Translations under genes and position numbers: made by a program | Shown: piece by piece, positions 8,091 to 17,007 of the stretch | Numbering within the stretch: position 1 is the stretch's first letter | Layout: the number at the start of each line of letters is the position of its first letter | The notes under the pieces: generated by a model | What the model saw: the letters and a program-made list of their open reading frames with translations, nothing else | What the model was told of the DNA's origin: nothing | The model's database searches: none | Source of the DNA: a virus | Direction: 5' to 3' (one strand) | DNA length: 64,000 nucleotides | IMG/VR virus record: IMGVR_UViG_3300048833_000111 | Coordinates: 1 to 64,000 of that record

Positions 8091-8522
8091 TTAACCTAAC
8101 CAGTCATTGCTATTATTTCTTTCAGAGCTTTGTCCACTTGCCAATCTTCTCAAATCATCCATATCTGGGTCATTTGTACAAGAGTTTTTTATTAGAGCAT
8201 CTTCAGAACCTGTAAGTTCATCACCCAATGCTTCAAATAAATCTGCTAGTTCATTAAGTGAATTAGAGATTTGTGCAAGAACTCCTTCTACACTACCAGA
8301 TTTAGTTTTAGCTGGCATTAAGTACAATTTGAAATCTCCTTCAGGAAGCTGAGCCTCATCTAGATTCAATTCATTTCTTGTTTCACCAACCATCATCTTC
8401 ATTCCTTGATAGTTGATTTCTCTCTGTCTTAAAAGAGGTTTTAATTCTGCAACAGTTGTTACATTTGTCTCAATAGTACCAGAGGCACCTACTGTAGATA
8501 AAACTTTAATTTTTCTTGTCAT
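8091..8522 (-). CDS. Ubiquitin-like beta-grasp protein (PRTRC-C/ThiS-like)
   Basis: The first 75 residues fit a beta-grasp: RKIKVLSTVGASG, an ETNVTTVAELKPLLRQR strand-helix, NYQGMKMMVGETRNEL and DFKLYLMPAKTKSG. This is the pattern of small Ubl proteins such as PRTRC protein C. A tail of about 65 residues follows, ending DWLG: one C-terminal glycine, no diglycine. It may need processing, for example after KTKSGSVEG, or conjugate through the single Gly. It would be the modifier activated by the ThiF protein and cleaved by the JAB protein. It starts the cassette on the minus strand and is followed by a hairpin. Confidence 0.7.
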   Translation of the reverse strand: MTRKIKVLSTVGASGTIETNVTTVAELKPLLRQREINYQGMKMMVGETRNELNLDEAQLPEGDFKLYLMPAKTKSGSVEGVLAQISNSLNELADLFEALGDELTGSEDALIKNSCTNDPDMDDLRRLASGQSSERNNSNDWLG

Positions 8523-8543
8523 AATATTATGTTTTTAAATTAA

Positions 8544-8843
8544 TTAAATAGATACGTCAGAAAATCTAGATTTCTTAATATCTTGTGTGAATTCAAGAGC
8601 TTCCTCTAATCTAGCTAATTCAGAAGTTAATTTGAATTCAGATTTAACATCATAAGGAATCTGTCTTTGTGCTGCCACAATAGCTGATTTCTTTTGAGCA
8701 ATTTGAGAGTTTAGATTCATAATCTCTCTTTGTACTTCAATTGAAGCTTCTTGAGCTTTAATTTGTAAAGCTTCTGTTTTTTGTGTTTTCTCATCTTGAG
8801 AAATTAACTGCAAGTAAGTTACTTGTGCATTGTCTTTTGCCAT
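8544..8843 (-). CDS. Coiled-coil protein (99 aa)
   Basis: Almost wholly helical with heptad-like spacing (QIKAQEASIEVQREIMNLNS, ARLEEALEFTQDIKKS). Rich in Gln, Glu and Lys, with no membrane segment. It lies 21 bases upstream of the Ubl gene and just downstream of the primase gene. It could be a structural partner or a target of the Ubl system, or a replication accessory. No family is recognised and function is unknown. Confidence 0.6.
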   Translation of the reverse strand: MAKDNAQVTYLQLISQDEKTQKTEALQIKAQEASIEVQREIMNLNSQIAQKKSAIVAAQRQIPYDVKSEFKLTSELARLEEALEFTQDIKKSRFSDVSI

Positions 8844-8872
8844 TTTATTTAAATTTAAATATTAATAATTAA

Positions 8873-9943
8873 TTATATAATTTGTTTTTCTTTTAAGAAT
8901 TTTAATAAGGATTCTTTACCTTTTTTTTCAAAATAATCAGAAGGGTCTTTAATATTTTCATTTAATAATATAGGTGGTAAAAATAGACTACTGGTTTTTT
9001 TTAACTTAGTGATATTATTAATATAATCACTTACTATTTTAGAATTTGTTATTCCAGTACTATCATTATCAAACCATATTATTATAGTTTTAAATCTTTT
9101 ACTTAAGTGTAGTAATATCTTTTTATTGGGTATCATTCCTTCATTTTGGAACCAGATACAGTTAAAACCTAAATTTCTTAGTACTCTACAGTCTTTATAA
9201 GATTTTGTAATTATTAAAAGTTTTCCTTTAAGTGGTAAATTTTGTATAGAACCTACTTCATTTTGGCTACAATTTGTAAACCATTTTGCATCTTTAGATG
9301 CATGTGGTCTGTATATTTTAACCTTACCTTCTATTGGATTACCTTCAATATCTATAAAACCTGTATATGCATAACATATATCTAATGGTCTTACAGTGAA
9401 AGGTTCTCCCTTTCTAGAAATAGATTTATATATTTCTACAGGAATTACCTTATCTTCTATTAAATTTTCTTTTGTTATTTCGTATTTATTCCAAAATTGT
9501 TTATCTTTGTAGTTAAATTGTCTTGGTAAATAGGTGATAACTCTTTCCTTAAAGACTTTCTTAACATTCTTTTCTTCTACATAGCCATATTCGTGGATTA
9601 TTTCTTTAGCTTTTCCTAAGTTATCACCTAAACCAAGATTTAACTCTTTGTTGATTATTTCTAAAGCTTCTTTAAATGTTACATTGTAACAAGCTTTTAT
9701 GAAATCTATACAATTCATACTCTTTATAGGGTATGGAGATGCAAAATCAACAAATAATAACTTTCCATTAAACTCTTCAAAGTAACAATCTGGATTATTA
9801 TCATCACGATAAGGGGCTATATACATAGCCCCTTTATCCTGAATAATATCATCTTGTATGACTATTTTAAATATTTCTTCTTCTGTAGCTCTCTTGAATA
9901 TTTCCTCAGGCTTTAAAGGTACATACTTATTGTAGCCATACAT
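8873..9943 (-). CDS. DnaG-type primase with degenerate zinc domain and Toprim domain
   Basis: The N-terminal 90 residues resemble the CHC2-type primase domain (DDNNPDCYFEEFNGKLLFVD, CIDFIKACYNVTFKEALEII), though the canonical zinc ligands are incomplete. A Toprim core follows: GKLLIITKSYKDCRVLRNLG (acid replaced by KSYKD), then KTIIIWFDNDSTG with the DxD-like DND motif near residue 290. It would make RNA primers for phage replication together with the DnaB-like helicase at 11733. The 356 aa length is short for bacterial DnaG, as in related phages. It belongs to the replication operon. Confidence 0.75.
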   Translation of the reverse strand: MYGYNKYVPLKPEEIFKRATEEEIFKIVIQDDIIQDKGAMYIAPYRDDNNPDCYFEEFNGKLLFVDFASPYPIKSMNCIDFIKACYNVTFKEALEIINKELNLGLGDNLGKAKEIIHEYGYVEEKNVKKVFKERVITYLPRQFNYKDKQFWNKYEITKENLIEDKVIPVEIYKSISRKGEPFTVRPLDICYAYTGFIDIEGNPIEGKVKIYRPHASKDAKWFTNCSQNEVGSIQNLPLKGKLLIITKSYKDCRVLRNLGFNCIWFQNEGMIPNKKILLHLSKRFKTIIIWFDNDSTGITNSKIVSDYINNITKLKKTSSLFLPPILLNENIKDPSDYFEKKGKESLLKFLKEKQII

Positions 9944-9957
9944 AGATTAAAATTTTC

Positions 9958-10680
9958 TTACCAAGTTGCTCCATTTCCACCACTAGTGGACATATCTTGG
10001 GTAGGTTCAGTATCCAATATAGTTTGTTTTGCATATGGGGAATTAGCATACCATTCACTTCTTTTAAATGGGTGTGTTATTCCTTCAGCATTTCTATATT
10101 TAATACCTGCTTCTTCTTGAACTTGGGTAAACCCTGGTCCCTGTGATTTTATAAGGTAAGTACCTTGTTTAACATCTTTAGGTATTTCTAAATATGTCTT
10201 ATTATTATCTCCAGTTGGTTTCCACTGATAAGATAAGAATATATCCAATGGAACTTTATTCCAATTTGGTACACTTGTAACAAGTCTTTGTAAAATTAAT
10301 GCATAGTCTTTAAAACTATTTATAGGAGTTTCAAGTGCAGCTTTAACATCTTCTTCAGATGCAAAACATCTTACAATATCAGTTAATGTTGCATTTAATA
10401 ACGCAACATCTTTTTTCTTCTGTTCTTTATACTCCTCAGAATTTACATCTGTAAGTTCTCCTACATCTCCTTTTCCAAACACTTTACTTACAGGGAAGAA
10501 TCTTTTTCTGTATTCTTTTTCTTCAACTTGTACTGTAAGGTCAATACCATCTCCTGGTGTTTCTCCAGTTCCTGAATTTGGGTTATATTCAAATTTAGTT
10601 AAAAATACTCCTGTGTTTAAACCAAACTTACCTCCTGACTTACCAGGTGTTATATCATTTGAATCTTGATATCCGTACAT
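9958..10680 (-). CDS. Conserved replication-region protein, possible ssDNA-binding protein (240 aa)
   Basis: The protein begins MYGYQDSNDITPGKSGGKFGLN and has a beta-rich N-terminal half (TGVFLTKFEYNPNSG, GIDLTVQVEEKEYRKRFF), a helical middle and a C-terminal region rich in Trp, Tyr and Pro ending NGATW. This layout and its position between primase and RecA-like ATPase suggest an OB-fold or other DNA-binding accessory, as in related phages. No decisive motif is visible, so the ssDNA-binding idea is inference. It is 26 bases from the next upstream gene. Confidence 0.4.
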   Translation of the reverse strand: MYGYQDSNDITPGKSGGKFGLNTGVFLTKFEYNPNSGTGETPGDGIDLTVQVEEKEYRKRFFPVSKVFGKGDVGELTDVNSEEYKEQKKKDVALLNATLTDIVRCFASEEDVKAALETPINSFKDYALILQRLVTSVPNWNKVPLDIFLSYQWKPTGDNNKTYLEIPKDVKQGTYLIKSQGPGFTQVQEEAGIKYRNAEGITHPFKRSEWYANSPYAKQTILDTEPTQDMSTSGGNGATW

Positions 10681-10705
10681 ATATTTTGCTTTTTTAAATT
10701 AATTT

Positions 10706-11011
10706 TTACCAATCTTGTGCTGTTGCTGTCTGTGGTTCTACCTCTTCAAAAGTTGTTTCAATGTCTTCTACTGCTGTAGCTTCCATATTAACTTCTTCTT
10801 GTTCATAAGGATGTGAAGCTGGTTCTTCTACCTCATCTACTAACTCAAATTTAGGTCTATGAAATTTCCTAATTTTTAGTCCAGCTTGTTTCAAAGCTTG
10901 TGTCATTTGTGTCATTGGAAGTCCATAATGCTCTGCTAAAGCATCTTTTTTCCAACCTGCTTGGACTTTCTCTTCTAAGTCTTGTTTTGTGATTCTAACT
11001 GGTTCTGACAT
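10706..11011 (-). CDS. Small helix-turn-helix protein (101 aa)
   Basis: Residues 8-45 (TKQDLEEKVQAGWKKDALAE, then HYGLPMTQMTQALKQAGLKI) read as a helix-turn-helix of the kind that senses DNA or regulates transcription. The C-terminal half is highly acidic (EEVNMEATAVEDIETTFEEV) and probably disordered. It lies between the RecA-like ATPase and the OB-like protein genes. It may be a regulator of the early operon or a DNA-binding accessory with an acidic tail. Exact role unknown. Confidence 0.55.
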   Translation of the reverse strand: MSEPVRITKQDLEEKVQAGWKKDALAEHYGLPMTQMTQALKQAGLKIRKFHRPKFELVDEVEEPASHPYEQEEVNMEATAVEDIETTFEEVEPQTATAQDW

Positions 11012-11016
11012 TTTTC

Positions 11017-11727
11017 TTAATTATTATATTTATTAATTTGTTCTAATACAAATCCCATATCATTGGGAATTAATTTTTCTTCAAACATTCCCACTGGAGA
11101 TTTTGCCATAATATGTATTCCCCTATCATCAATATGTTTATTGGTAACAAAATAATACTGTGTTCCTTGCGAATTTGTTTTAGTTGTAGTATATAATACT
11201 ACAGTAAATAAACCTGCAAGATTTACTTTATCATCTAACATTTTACCCAATGTTTTGATTTTAGATTTACCATCCTCCTCATCATCATGTGTTAGTATAA
11301 TAAAGTTAATATTATCTCTCATATTAATACCAGTATTAATAATATCATACATATTCTTAGCCATTTTATTGAATTTATCATACCCTGTTTTAAGGGCATT
11401 AGCCATAAATTCTTCTGACATAATATACTGACTATCATCTAGTACTACATTTTTAATATCTGGTCTATTTGCATTAATAAATTGTAAAGTTTTAATAATT
11501 AGCCCAGAATCTGTTGTTGAAAGATAATTTCCTTCTGTAGGTGGTTTACTAGTGTCTATAGGGACATACTTAGCTTTCCAACCTCTCATAGGTAAAGATT
11601 TGCCCTTTACATTCACTATAAATGTTTCTTTGGGGTCTAGACCTTTTATACCTAATTCTTCAATTTGTCCAATAGAGGTAGATTTTCCACTACCACTATC
11701 TCCTACAACTGCTATTGCGTTTGCCAT
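11017..11727 (-). CDS. Sak4/RecA-like AAA ATPase
   Basis: Walker A is AVVGDSGSGKSTS (residues 6-18) and Walker B is KNVVLDDSQYIMS near residue 100. Additional strands (NFIILTHDDEEDGKSK, LFTVVLYTTTK) match a RecA core without extra domains. At 236 aa this is the size of Sak4-type single-strand annealing or recombination ATPases in many phages. It probably works with the RecE-like nuclease and the adjacent putative ssDNA-binding protein. It lies 5 bases downstream of the DnaB gene in one operon. Confidence 0.75.
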   Translation of the reverse strand: MANAIAVVGDSGSGKSTSIGQIEELGIKGLDPKETFIVNVKGKSLPMRGWKAKYVPIDTSKPPTEGNYLSTTDSGLIIKTLQFINANRPDIKNVVLDDSQYIMSEEFMANALKTGYDKFNKMAKNMYDIINTGINMRDNINFIILTHDDEEDGKSKIKTLGKMLDDKVNLAGLFTVVLYTTTKTNSQGTQYYFVTNKHIDDRGIHIMAKSPVGMFEEKLIPNDMGFVLEQINKYNN

Positions 11728-11732
11728 AAATT

Positions 11733-12884
11733 TTAACTGTTTAATTGATTTACATAATTGTAAACTCTTCTCATTCCTTCATTATCATCAGCCTTAGGTA
11801 ATTCTTTAAAGAAATCTACAGCTCCATCAAAGAATAGAGGTAGCTTTTTATTTGCTATACCATCCCTATCCTTGAGTATTGACATTGACCTGTACCTATC
11901 TCTAAAAAAGGTTATATCATATCCATTATGTTGTTCAATATTATATCTATCTGGTGCAAAAAGACCTAAGACTATATTGGCATCTCTTTGAGTAGTTTTA
12001 TTATCCCCTAAACCTTCTAAACTAGGTTCTAATTTTTCCTCAATAGTGTTTCCTTTATAATTATACTCAACCTGCTCTTTTGCTGAAGCTTGTTGTTGTA
12101 CATTTACAGGAATAAAACCAAATTTATCTCTTAATCTAAGACAGTAATCTGAGGACCACTTACTCATTGTTTGCCAAGGTGTTAACCTTAATCCATCATC
12201 TGACTCTGTATCCAATAAGGATATATGGTCTACTAGGACTATGACATAATGTTTGGGATGGTCTTTTTTATAATAGGAAATCTTCTTATAAGTATCTCCT
12301 TCTCCCATTCTAACCTGTCTTCTTTCTTCATCTGTGAAAGGTCTATTGTTCACATCATAATAGTTTCCTACCTCCATAGCATAATTTCTCATATGCTTAT
12401 ATATACCAGTAGGATTTCTAACACTGTCTATAATTTCAACTGTTTCTAGAAATTCTTCAACATAAGCTTCAGCTTCCTTTACCTTCTCTAATATTTCAGA
12501 AGATATAGTATTGAATCTACCCCTAGATTGTAATTGTTTTATAGAAATGGATATATTATATTCACTGTGAAGATATTTTGATATCTCAGATAGAATAATC
12601 TTTTTTTTGCTTTCTTCTAGACTAAAATATTTCACAGTTAGTTTAACTCCACTTTCTGGATTATGCTTTATATATTGATAAGGATTATGAATAAATAAAG
12701 ACCTGGCTAGTTTAGATTTACCTACTCCAGAACTTGCAGTCAACAAATAATATGTATCTTGCTCAATTCCTGGAATATATCTCTCTAATCTCTCCATACC
12801 AGTAAAAGGTATACAATTGTAATATCCTTCTTCATGATTGTGCTTATTAGCTACAATCTCATTATAGATTTGTTCAAACTTCAT
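11733..12884 (-). CDS. DnaB-like replicative helicase
   Basis: The RecA-type helicase core is present: YLLTASSGVGKSKLARSLF (Walker A, residues 45-63), VKYFSLEESKKKIIL, YVIVLVDHISLLD (Walker B), FIPVNVQQQASAKEQ with the sensor Gln residues, and DANIVLGLFAPDRYN near the end. The N-terminal domain of bacterial DnaB is largely missing, as in many phage enzymes. It would unwind DNA 5' to 3' at the phage fork with the primase at 8873. It overlaps the helper gene upstream by 4 bases (ATGA). Confidence 0.85.
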   Translation of the reverse strand: MKFEQIYNEIVANKHNHEEGYYNCIPFTGMERLERYIPGIEQDTYYLLTASSGVGKSKLARSLFIHNPYQYIKHNPESGVKLTVKYFSLEESKKKIILSEISKYLHSEYNISISIKQLQSRGRFNTISSEILEKVKEAEAYVEEFLETVEIIDSVRNPTGIYKHMRNYAMEVGNYYDVNNRPFTDEERRQVRMGEGDTYKKISYYKKDHPKHYVIVLVDHISLLDTESDDGLRLTPWQTMSKWSSDYCLRLRDKFGFIPVNVQQQASAKEQVEYNYKGNTIEEKLEPSLEGLGDNKTTQRDANIVLGLFAPDRYNIEQHNGYDITFFRDRYRSMSILKDRDGIANKKLPLFFDGAVDFFKELPKADDNEGMRRVYNYVNQLNS

Positions 12885-13414
12885 ATGATATCATTACTGT
12901 ATTTATGTGTTCTCTCCTTAAATCTATTGTTTTGTTCCACATAATCTAATAACATAGATGTACCATCTATCTCATATATAAACTTATGTGATTTTTTACA
13001 ATATTTAGGATTGTCCACCCCTTTAAGATATAGTTTAGTGGCTTCCACTACATCTTCTTTCCTAATTGCTGGATTATTAATAAAGAATTTTTTCATTCTT
13101 GTGAGAACTTCTTTTTTAACTCCTCTTCTATCTGGATTGACTGCTTTGAACATATCCATCCAACTGGATATCCATTCATATCCAGTAATTGTTTCTTCAA
13201 ATAATGGAATTAACCATTTAATTTCATCATTTGAATAATCTTTTGTAACTATCCCACTAGCTAATATTTTTCTCTCTAATTCTTTTGGTATGAAGGAAGG
13301 TTGTACTCCATAGTATAAACATAAGAGAAAAGATATACCATCGTGAATAGATATATTTTTAGTTTTAAGTGCTTGTTTTATAGCACTATTAACTTCTACT
13401 TTTATCCTATTCAT
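12881..13414 (-). CDS. Unknown replication-operon protein, possible helicase accessory (177 aa)
   Basis: Predicted mostly helical, with ISFLLCLYYGVQPSFIPKEL at the N-terminus and GVKKEVLTRMKKFFINNPAI then EDVVEATKLYLKGV in the middle, which could be DNA- or protein-binding helices. It overlaps both neighbours (DnaB by 4 bases, SF2 helicase by 8). This tight coupling suggests a replication accessory such as a helicase loader or origin factor, but no ATPase motif is present. Function is inferred only from position. Confidence 0.5.
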   Translation of the reverse strand: MNRIKVEVNSAIKQALKTKNISIHDGISFLLCLYYGVQPSFIPKELERKILASGIVTKDYSNDEIKWLIPLFEETITGYEWISSWMDMFKAVNPDRRGVKKEVLTRMKKFFINNPAIRKEDVVEATKLYLKGVDNPKYCKKSHKFIYEIDGTSMLLDYVEQNNRFKERTHKYSNDII

Positions 13415-14522
13415 AATTTTTCCAACTTACATGTTTAACATTATCTAGATTAAAATCTTCTAGAACTTTATCCTTCCAAGATTCATCTACAGTATCTACA
13501 GCTACAAGAATATAAATATTTGCTTTATATCCTTCCTGTAATACTAAAGACCTTGCAATTTTCTGTGTTCCATCTCCTTTTTTATTGGAGTTTACCTGTA
13601 CTATAATAAGATTATCTACATTGGTAAATGTATGACCTACACCTCCAGAATTAACTAAAGAGAGTTCATCTATTTTACCTTCTTTGAACATATTTAAATA
13701 TTTATCATCTGTTTTAGAATGAAATACATATTTAGACATTTGTTCTGCTTTTTCTATACTTCCCGAAAATATCAAAGTTCTACCTTTGAGCTTTTTTAAT
13801 AGTTTTTTTGCAAATTCATTCTTTGAATCTAGATTATAGATAAATCTCATTCTATTTATATAAAAGAATGCAGGAACTGTTTCCCTATTGAATAATTTTA
13901 TATTTATAAGTCTTGTTAAATACTTATAATGATTAGCTTCAGTAGTTAAGAAAGGTTTTTTCTTATTACCTGCCTTAATTGTCTTTTTATTGGATTCCAA
14001 TCTACACTCTACAACTATAATATCATATGGAGCAATAAGTTTTTTATCAACAGCTTCATCTATAGTCATACTACTAAGTATTTCTAATTTAAGCTTTTTG
14101 TATAAATCCAATTTCTCCTTATGTTTTGGATGTGTTCCTGAGAGTCCTATTATAGTCTTGTATTTTATATTACCATTAAATAATGGTTCAGCATTATTCT
14201 CAGTTAAATCTTGATATTCATCTAATATGATTTTATCATATTTTCCAATATGTGATGCCATAGAGGCATAACATATTATATCAGTTTTATTAAGAAAGGT
14301 TTTAGCTTTCCACTCTTTAAATTCTTTGGGTATATCTACATCCCTTAATTTGGTATTAGGTGTTACCCATAATACTTTTTTGGGCTTTTCCTTTTTTATA
14401 ATATCAATACCAATCTTAGTTTTACCTACTCTTGGTGCTAAGTTAAGTAATCCATGACAAGGATTATCCAAAGAATCTACTATCTCTTGTTGTATTTCTT
14501 CTCTACTTATCACCTTTCCCAT
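13407..14522 (-). CDS. SF2 (SNF2/DEAD-like) helicase
   Basis: Motif I is LLNLAPRVGKTKIGID (residues 27-42), motif Ia VLWVTPNTKLRD, motif II KIILDEYQDLT, motif III TIIGLSGTHPKHK. The second RecA domain shows RTLIFSGSIEKAEQMSKYV and a motif VI-like QKIARSLVLQ. At 371 aa it is compact, as in the SNF2-like helicases of crAss-like phages. It is probably an ATP-driven DNA translocase in replication or recombination. It overlaps the genes on both sides. Confidence 0.8.
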   Translation of the reverse strand: MGKVISREEIQQEIVDSLDNPCHGLLNLAPRVGKTKIGIDIIKKEKPKKVLWVTPNTKLRDVDIPKEFKEWKAKTFLNKTDIICYASMASHIGKYDKIILDEYQDLTENNAEPLFNGNIKYKTIIGLSGTHPKHKEKLDLYKKLKLEILSSMTIDEAVDKKLIAPYDIIVVECRLESNKKTIKAGNKKKPFLTTEANHYKYLTRLINIKLFNRETVPAFFYINRMRFIYNLDSKNEFAKKLLKKLKGRTLIFSGSIEKAEQMSKYVFHSKTDDKYLNMFKEGKIDELSLVNSGGVGHTFTNVDNLIIVQVNSNKKGDGTQKIARSLVLQEGYKANIYILVAVDTVDESWKDKVLEDFNLDNVKHVSWKNYE

Positions 14523-14794
14523 AGACCATTTTCTTTTACTTCCATATTACCAGCTTTAGTCTGTATTTTATTTGGTGCAAATAAATGAGGATGTATAGAT
14601 TTTGCTTTACTCCAATCTCCCTTATGTAAACTTTCCCAAAACACACCACCTTCTGGTGTGTTACTCCAACCAAAAGCCATACCTAGACTTAAGTTATTTA
14701 TTTTTTCAATATTAGTATTACCTGAATATTTCTCTACATTTTTTACAGCTTTTTTATATAGTTCAGGATATTTTTTTAATTCATATACTACCAT
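14510..14794 (-). CDS. Small protein between polymerase and helicase genes (about 94 aa)
   Basis: I chose the ATG at 14794 (MVVYELKKYPELYKKAVK), 4 bases after the polymerase stop codon. Upstream ATGs at 14815 and 14854 would overlap the polymerase. The protein has a Lys-rich N-terminal helix, then SLGMAFGWSNTPEGGVFWES, a Trp/Gly-rich patch often seen in phage proteins that contact polymerase or DNA. It overlaps the helicase start by 13 bases. Function unknown; a replication accessory role is inferred from operon coupling. Confidence 0.55.
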   Translation of the reverse strand: MVVYELKKYPELYKKAVKNVEKYSGNTNIEKINNLSLGMAFGWSNTPEGGVFWESLHKGDWSKAKSIHPHLFAPNKIQTKAGNMEVKENGLWER

Positions 14795-14798
14795 TATA

Positions 14799-16667
14799 TC
14801 AATGTATTTTTGCATAATTAATACCAAATTGAACATCCACTCCAAGTGGTACATTTAATTTTACTTTTTCATTTACAGAATCAATAGAGTCTCTAAGAGA
14901 TTTATCTACTTCTTCTTTTTGCTCTTTAAGTAAAGCTATTACTACCTCATCATGATATTGTAAGGTTATTTTGATACCCCTACTTCTAACTTCTCTTACC
15001 CACAGGTCAAAGCAATATACTCCAGTTCCTTGATTAAGTGTACTGAATCTATCTTTTAGGTATCTTAAAGAGTACCAAAATCCAGATACAGGATTCAATA
15101 ACCACATTTGTTCTCCTATAGTTTTAACAGCACAGGATTTTTCTACTAATTTTACAGCTTTGTTTCTCTGCCAATATATAGTATGTAGTTTTTTAGCTTC
15201 AGATAATGTCATACCAGAGGTAAGTGCAATCTTAGGTGGTCCTGCTCCATATACTCCTGCAAAATTAACTACTTTAGCTCTTCCCCTTATTTGTGAATGG
15301 TCTTCTAATTTTTGTTTATGTGCTTCTGCTTGCTCTTCTGTAAGCATTTTGGATAAAACTGCAATATCCAAATGAGGGTCAAATCCTGGCACTCTCATTT
15401 GCTCCACATACTCTGGGTCAAAGAAATACATATAATGCTGTTTAGTAGTATCCTCTAAGGAAGTCATATCAGCACCACATAATAAATATTCTTCACTAGG
15501 TGGTATAATTGCACCTCTTATTTGCTCACCATAAAACTTAAAAACTTTAGGGAGATTAACAATAGGTTTTTTATGCCTAAATCTTAAAGTATTTGTAAAT
15601 CCATGTATTTCAGCTATAGTAAAATTATTACTATCCATTGTATCTAAATAAGATTCAAATATACTAATCCTATGATTAATCAAAGTCAGCATATCTAAAC
15701 TCTCTAATGCTGGCTCTATATCATATAAAGCTTTAATAGATTCACATACTCCATCATCTCCATATATTTGTGGTATAGCTTTAACTTCTCCTGCACTATT
15801 AGCTCTATGTTCAAAAGTAATAGGTTCCCAACCCAATGAGTACAACCAATCTTTTAATTGTATGGTACTACCAGGATTACCTGGTTCATCAGATACTTTT
15901 ACCATTATACTATCTTCATAGTTAGCTGGTAAATTGTTTTCCTCTAATAATTCATACCATTTAATAGCCTTAACAGTAGGACTACCATCTATTTTTTCCA
16001 TTTTAGATGGTTTAGATACTTCCTTATATTTTATACTTCTGGGCATAGCTTCAGTTAAGATATTTTCTTTCTCTTCCTTTAAAATTATTAAATCCGAAAG
16101 ACTATCTTCTATAAGTTTCTTATCTAACTTACATTTTACTTCTTCTTGTTCTCTAGCACAATCTAATTTGAAACCTAGGTAATTAATTAAATTATCAATT
16201 TGTTTTGAATCTTCTTCATATATCTCTTTTAAATACTTTAATTGTTTAAAGAATAGAAGTTTATTAATCTTAACATCACTCTCACATCTGTGTACATAAT
16301 CCCTTATAGATAAATTTTGCCAATCTGTAATTACAGGTTTTGGAACTCCTAGTTCTTCTCCCCATAATTCTAGACCATGTTTAAGTCTTATAGGGTATAA
16401 GTACCAAGATAGACCTAAAGTATCTATCAATCTAGCAGTTACTTTTATATTAAGTATTTTTTCTAGTACAGGAACATCATATCTAATAATATTATGTCCT
16501 ACTAATATGTTTTGTTGGGTTAAAAATTGTTTTATTTGGTTATAATTGGTAATAGAGCCTTTATCTATCTCTCTACCATTTAATATAATACTATAGGATA
16601 AGCAATGTATTTTTGTTACAGTTTCTAATAGTCCATCTGTCTCAATATCTACAATTGTATATCTCAT
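14799..16667 (-). CDS. polA: Family A DNA polymerase with 3'-5' exonuclease domain
   Basis: The N-terminal DnaQ-like exonuclease is clear: TIVDIETDG (Exo I, D7 and E9), ILVGHNIIRYDVPVLEKI (Exo II) and HRCESDVKINKLLF (Exo III). The polymerase domain has motif A (CGADMTSLEDTTKQHYM), motif B (RGRAKVVNFAGVYGAG, Lys and Tyr present) and motif C (ITLQYHDEVVIAL). At 622 aa it has no 5'-3' nuclease domain, as usual for phage replicative PolA. It copies the phage genome with the DnaB-like helicase and primase. Some crAss-like groups carry PolB instead. Confidence 0.92.
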   Translation of the reverse strand: MRYTIVDIETDGLLETVTKIHCLSYSIILNGREIDKGSITNYNQIKQFLTQQNILVGHNIIRYDVPVLEKILNIKVTARLIDTLGLSWYLYPIRLKHGLELWGEELGVPKPVITDWQNLSIRDYVHRCESDVKINKLLFFKQLKYLKEIYEEDSKQIDNLINYLGFKLDCAREQEEVKCKLDKKLIEDSLSDLIILKEEKENILTEAMPRSIKYKEVSKPSKMEKIDGSPTVKAIKWYELLEENNLPANYEDSIMVKVSDEPGNPGSTIQLKDWLYSLGWEPITFEHRANSAGEVKAIPQIYGDDGVCESIKALYDIEPALESLDMLTLINHRISIFESYLDTMDSNNFTIAEIHGFTNTLRFRHKKPIVNLPKVFKFYGEQIRGAIIPPSEEYLLCGADMTSLEDTTKQHYMYFFDPEYVEQMRVPGFDPHLDIAVLSKMLTEEQAEAHKQKLEDHSQIRGRAKVVNFAGVYGAGPPKIALTSGMTLSEAKKLHTIYWQRNKAVKLVEKSCAVKTIGEQMWLLNPVSGFWYSLRYLKDRFSTLNQGTGVYCFDLWVREVRSRGIKITLQYHDEVVIALLKEQKEEVDKSLRDSIDSVNEKVKLNVPLGVDVQFGINYAKIH

Positions 16668-16674
16668 AATCTTA

Positions 16675-16974
16675 TTATTTTAATCTAACCAATCCATTTG
16701 AAATTATATTTACATCAGAAGTATTTTTTTCCCAATCCAATACTTTTTTAGGTATTTTAAAACTACCAAATATATTATTAAATGTTACTTCTTTAGGTAC
16801 AGACTCAAAATCTTTATAGATATTCTTTAATTTATCTGTAATATCAGTACCAAATAAACTTTTAAATCTCCATACTTTAAGTTCCTCTGAACCATATGTT
16901 GTCAGCTTAGTGACAAAATGTGGATAAATAGCCTGTATATCTTCTTCTGTTTTTATTTTTAATTTAATGTGCAT
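16675..16974 (-). CDS. Hypothetical protein upstream of polymerase (about 99 aa)
   Basis: Start chosen at ATG 16974 (MHIKLKIKTEEDIQAIYPHF). A longer frame reaches 17076, but those codons overlap a strong inverted repeat that looks non-coding. The protein has mixed alpha/beta character (ELKVWRFKSLFGTDITDKLK, SFKIPKKVLDWEKNT) and no recognised family. It ends 8 bases before the polymerase gene and is probably co-transcribed with it. Confidence 0.55.
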   Translation of the reverse strand: MHIKLKIKTEEDIQAIYPHFVTKLTTYGSEELKVWRFKSLFGTDITDKLKNIYKDFESVPKEVTFNNIFGSFKIPKKVLDWEKNTSDVNIISNGLVRLK

Positions 16975-17007
16975 TGTTTTATATTTTAAGGTAAGTGAAT
17001 AATAAAA

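Noticed and set aside
8091-8522. MoaD/ThiS sulfur-carrier role for the Ubl
   Set aside because: There is no C-terminal diglycine and no thiamine or molybdopterin gene nearby; JAB and E2-like neighbours fit conjugation better.
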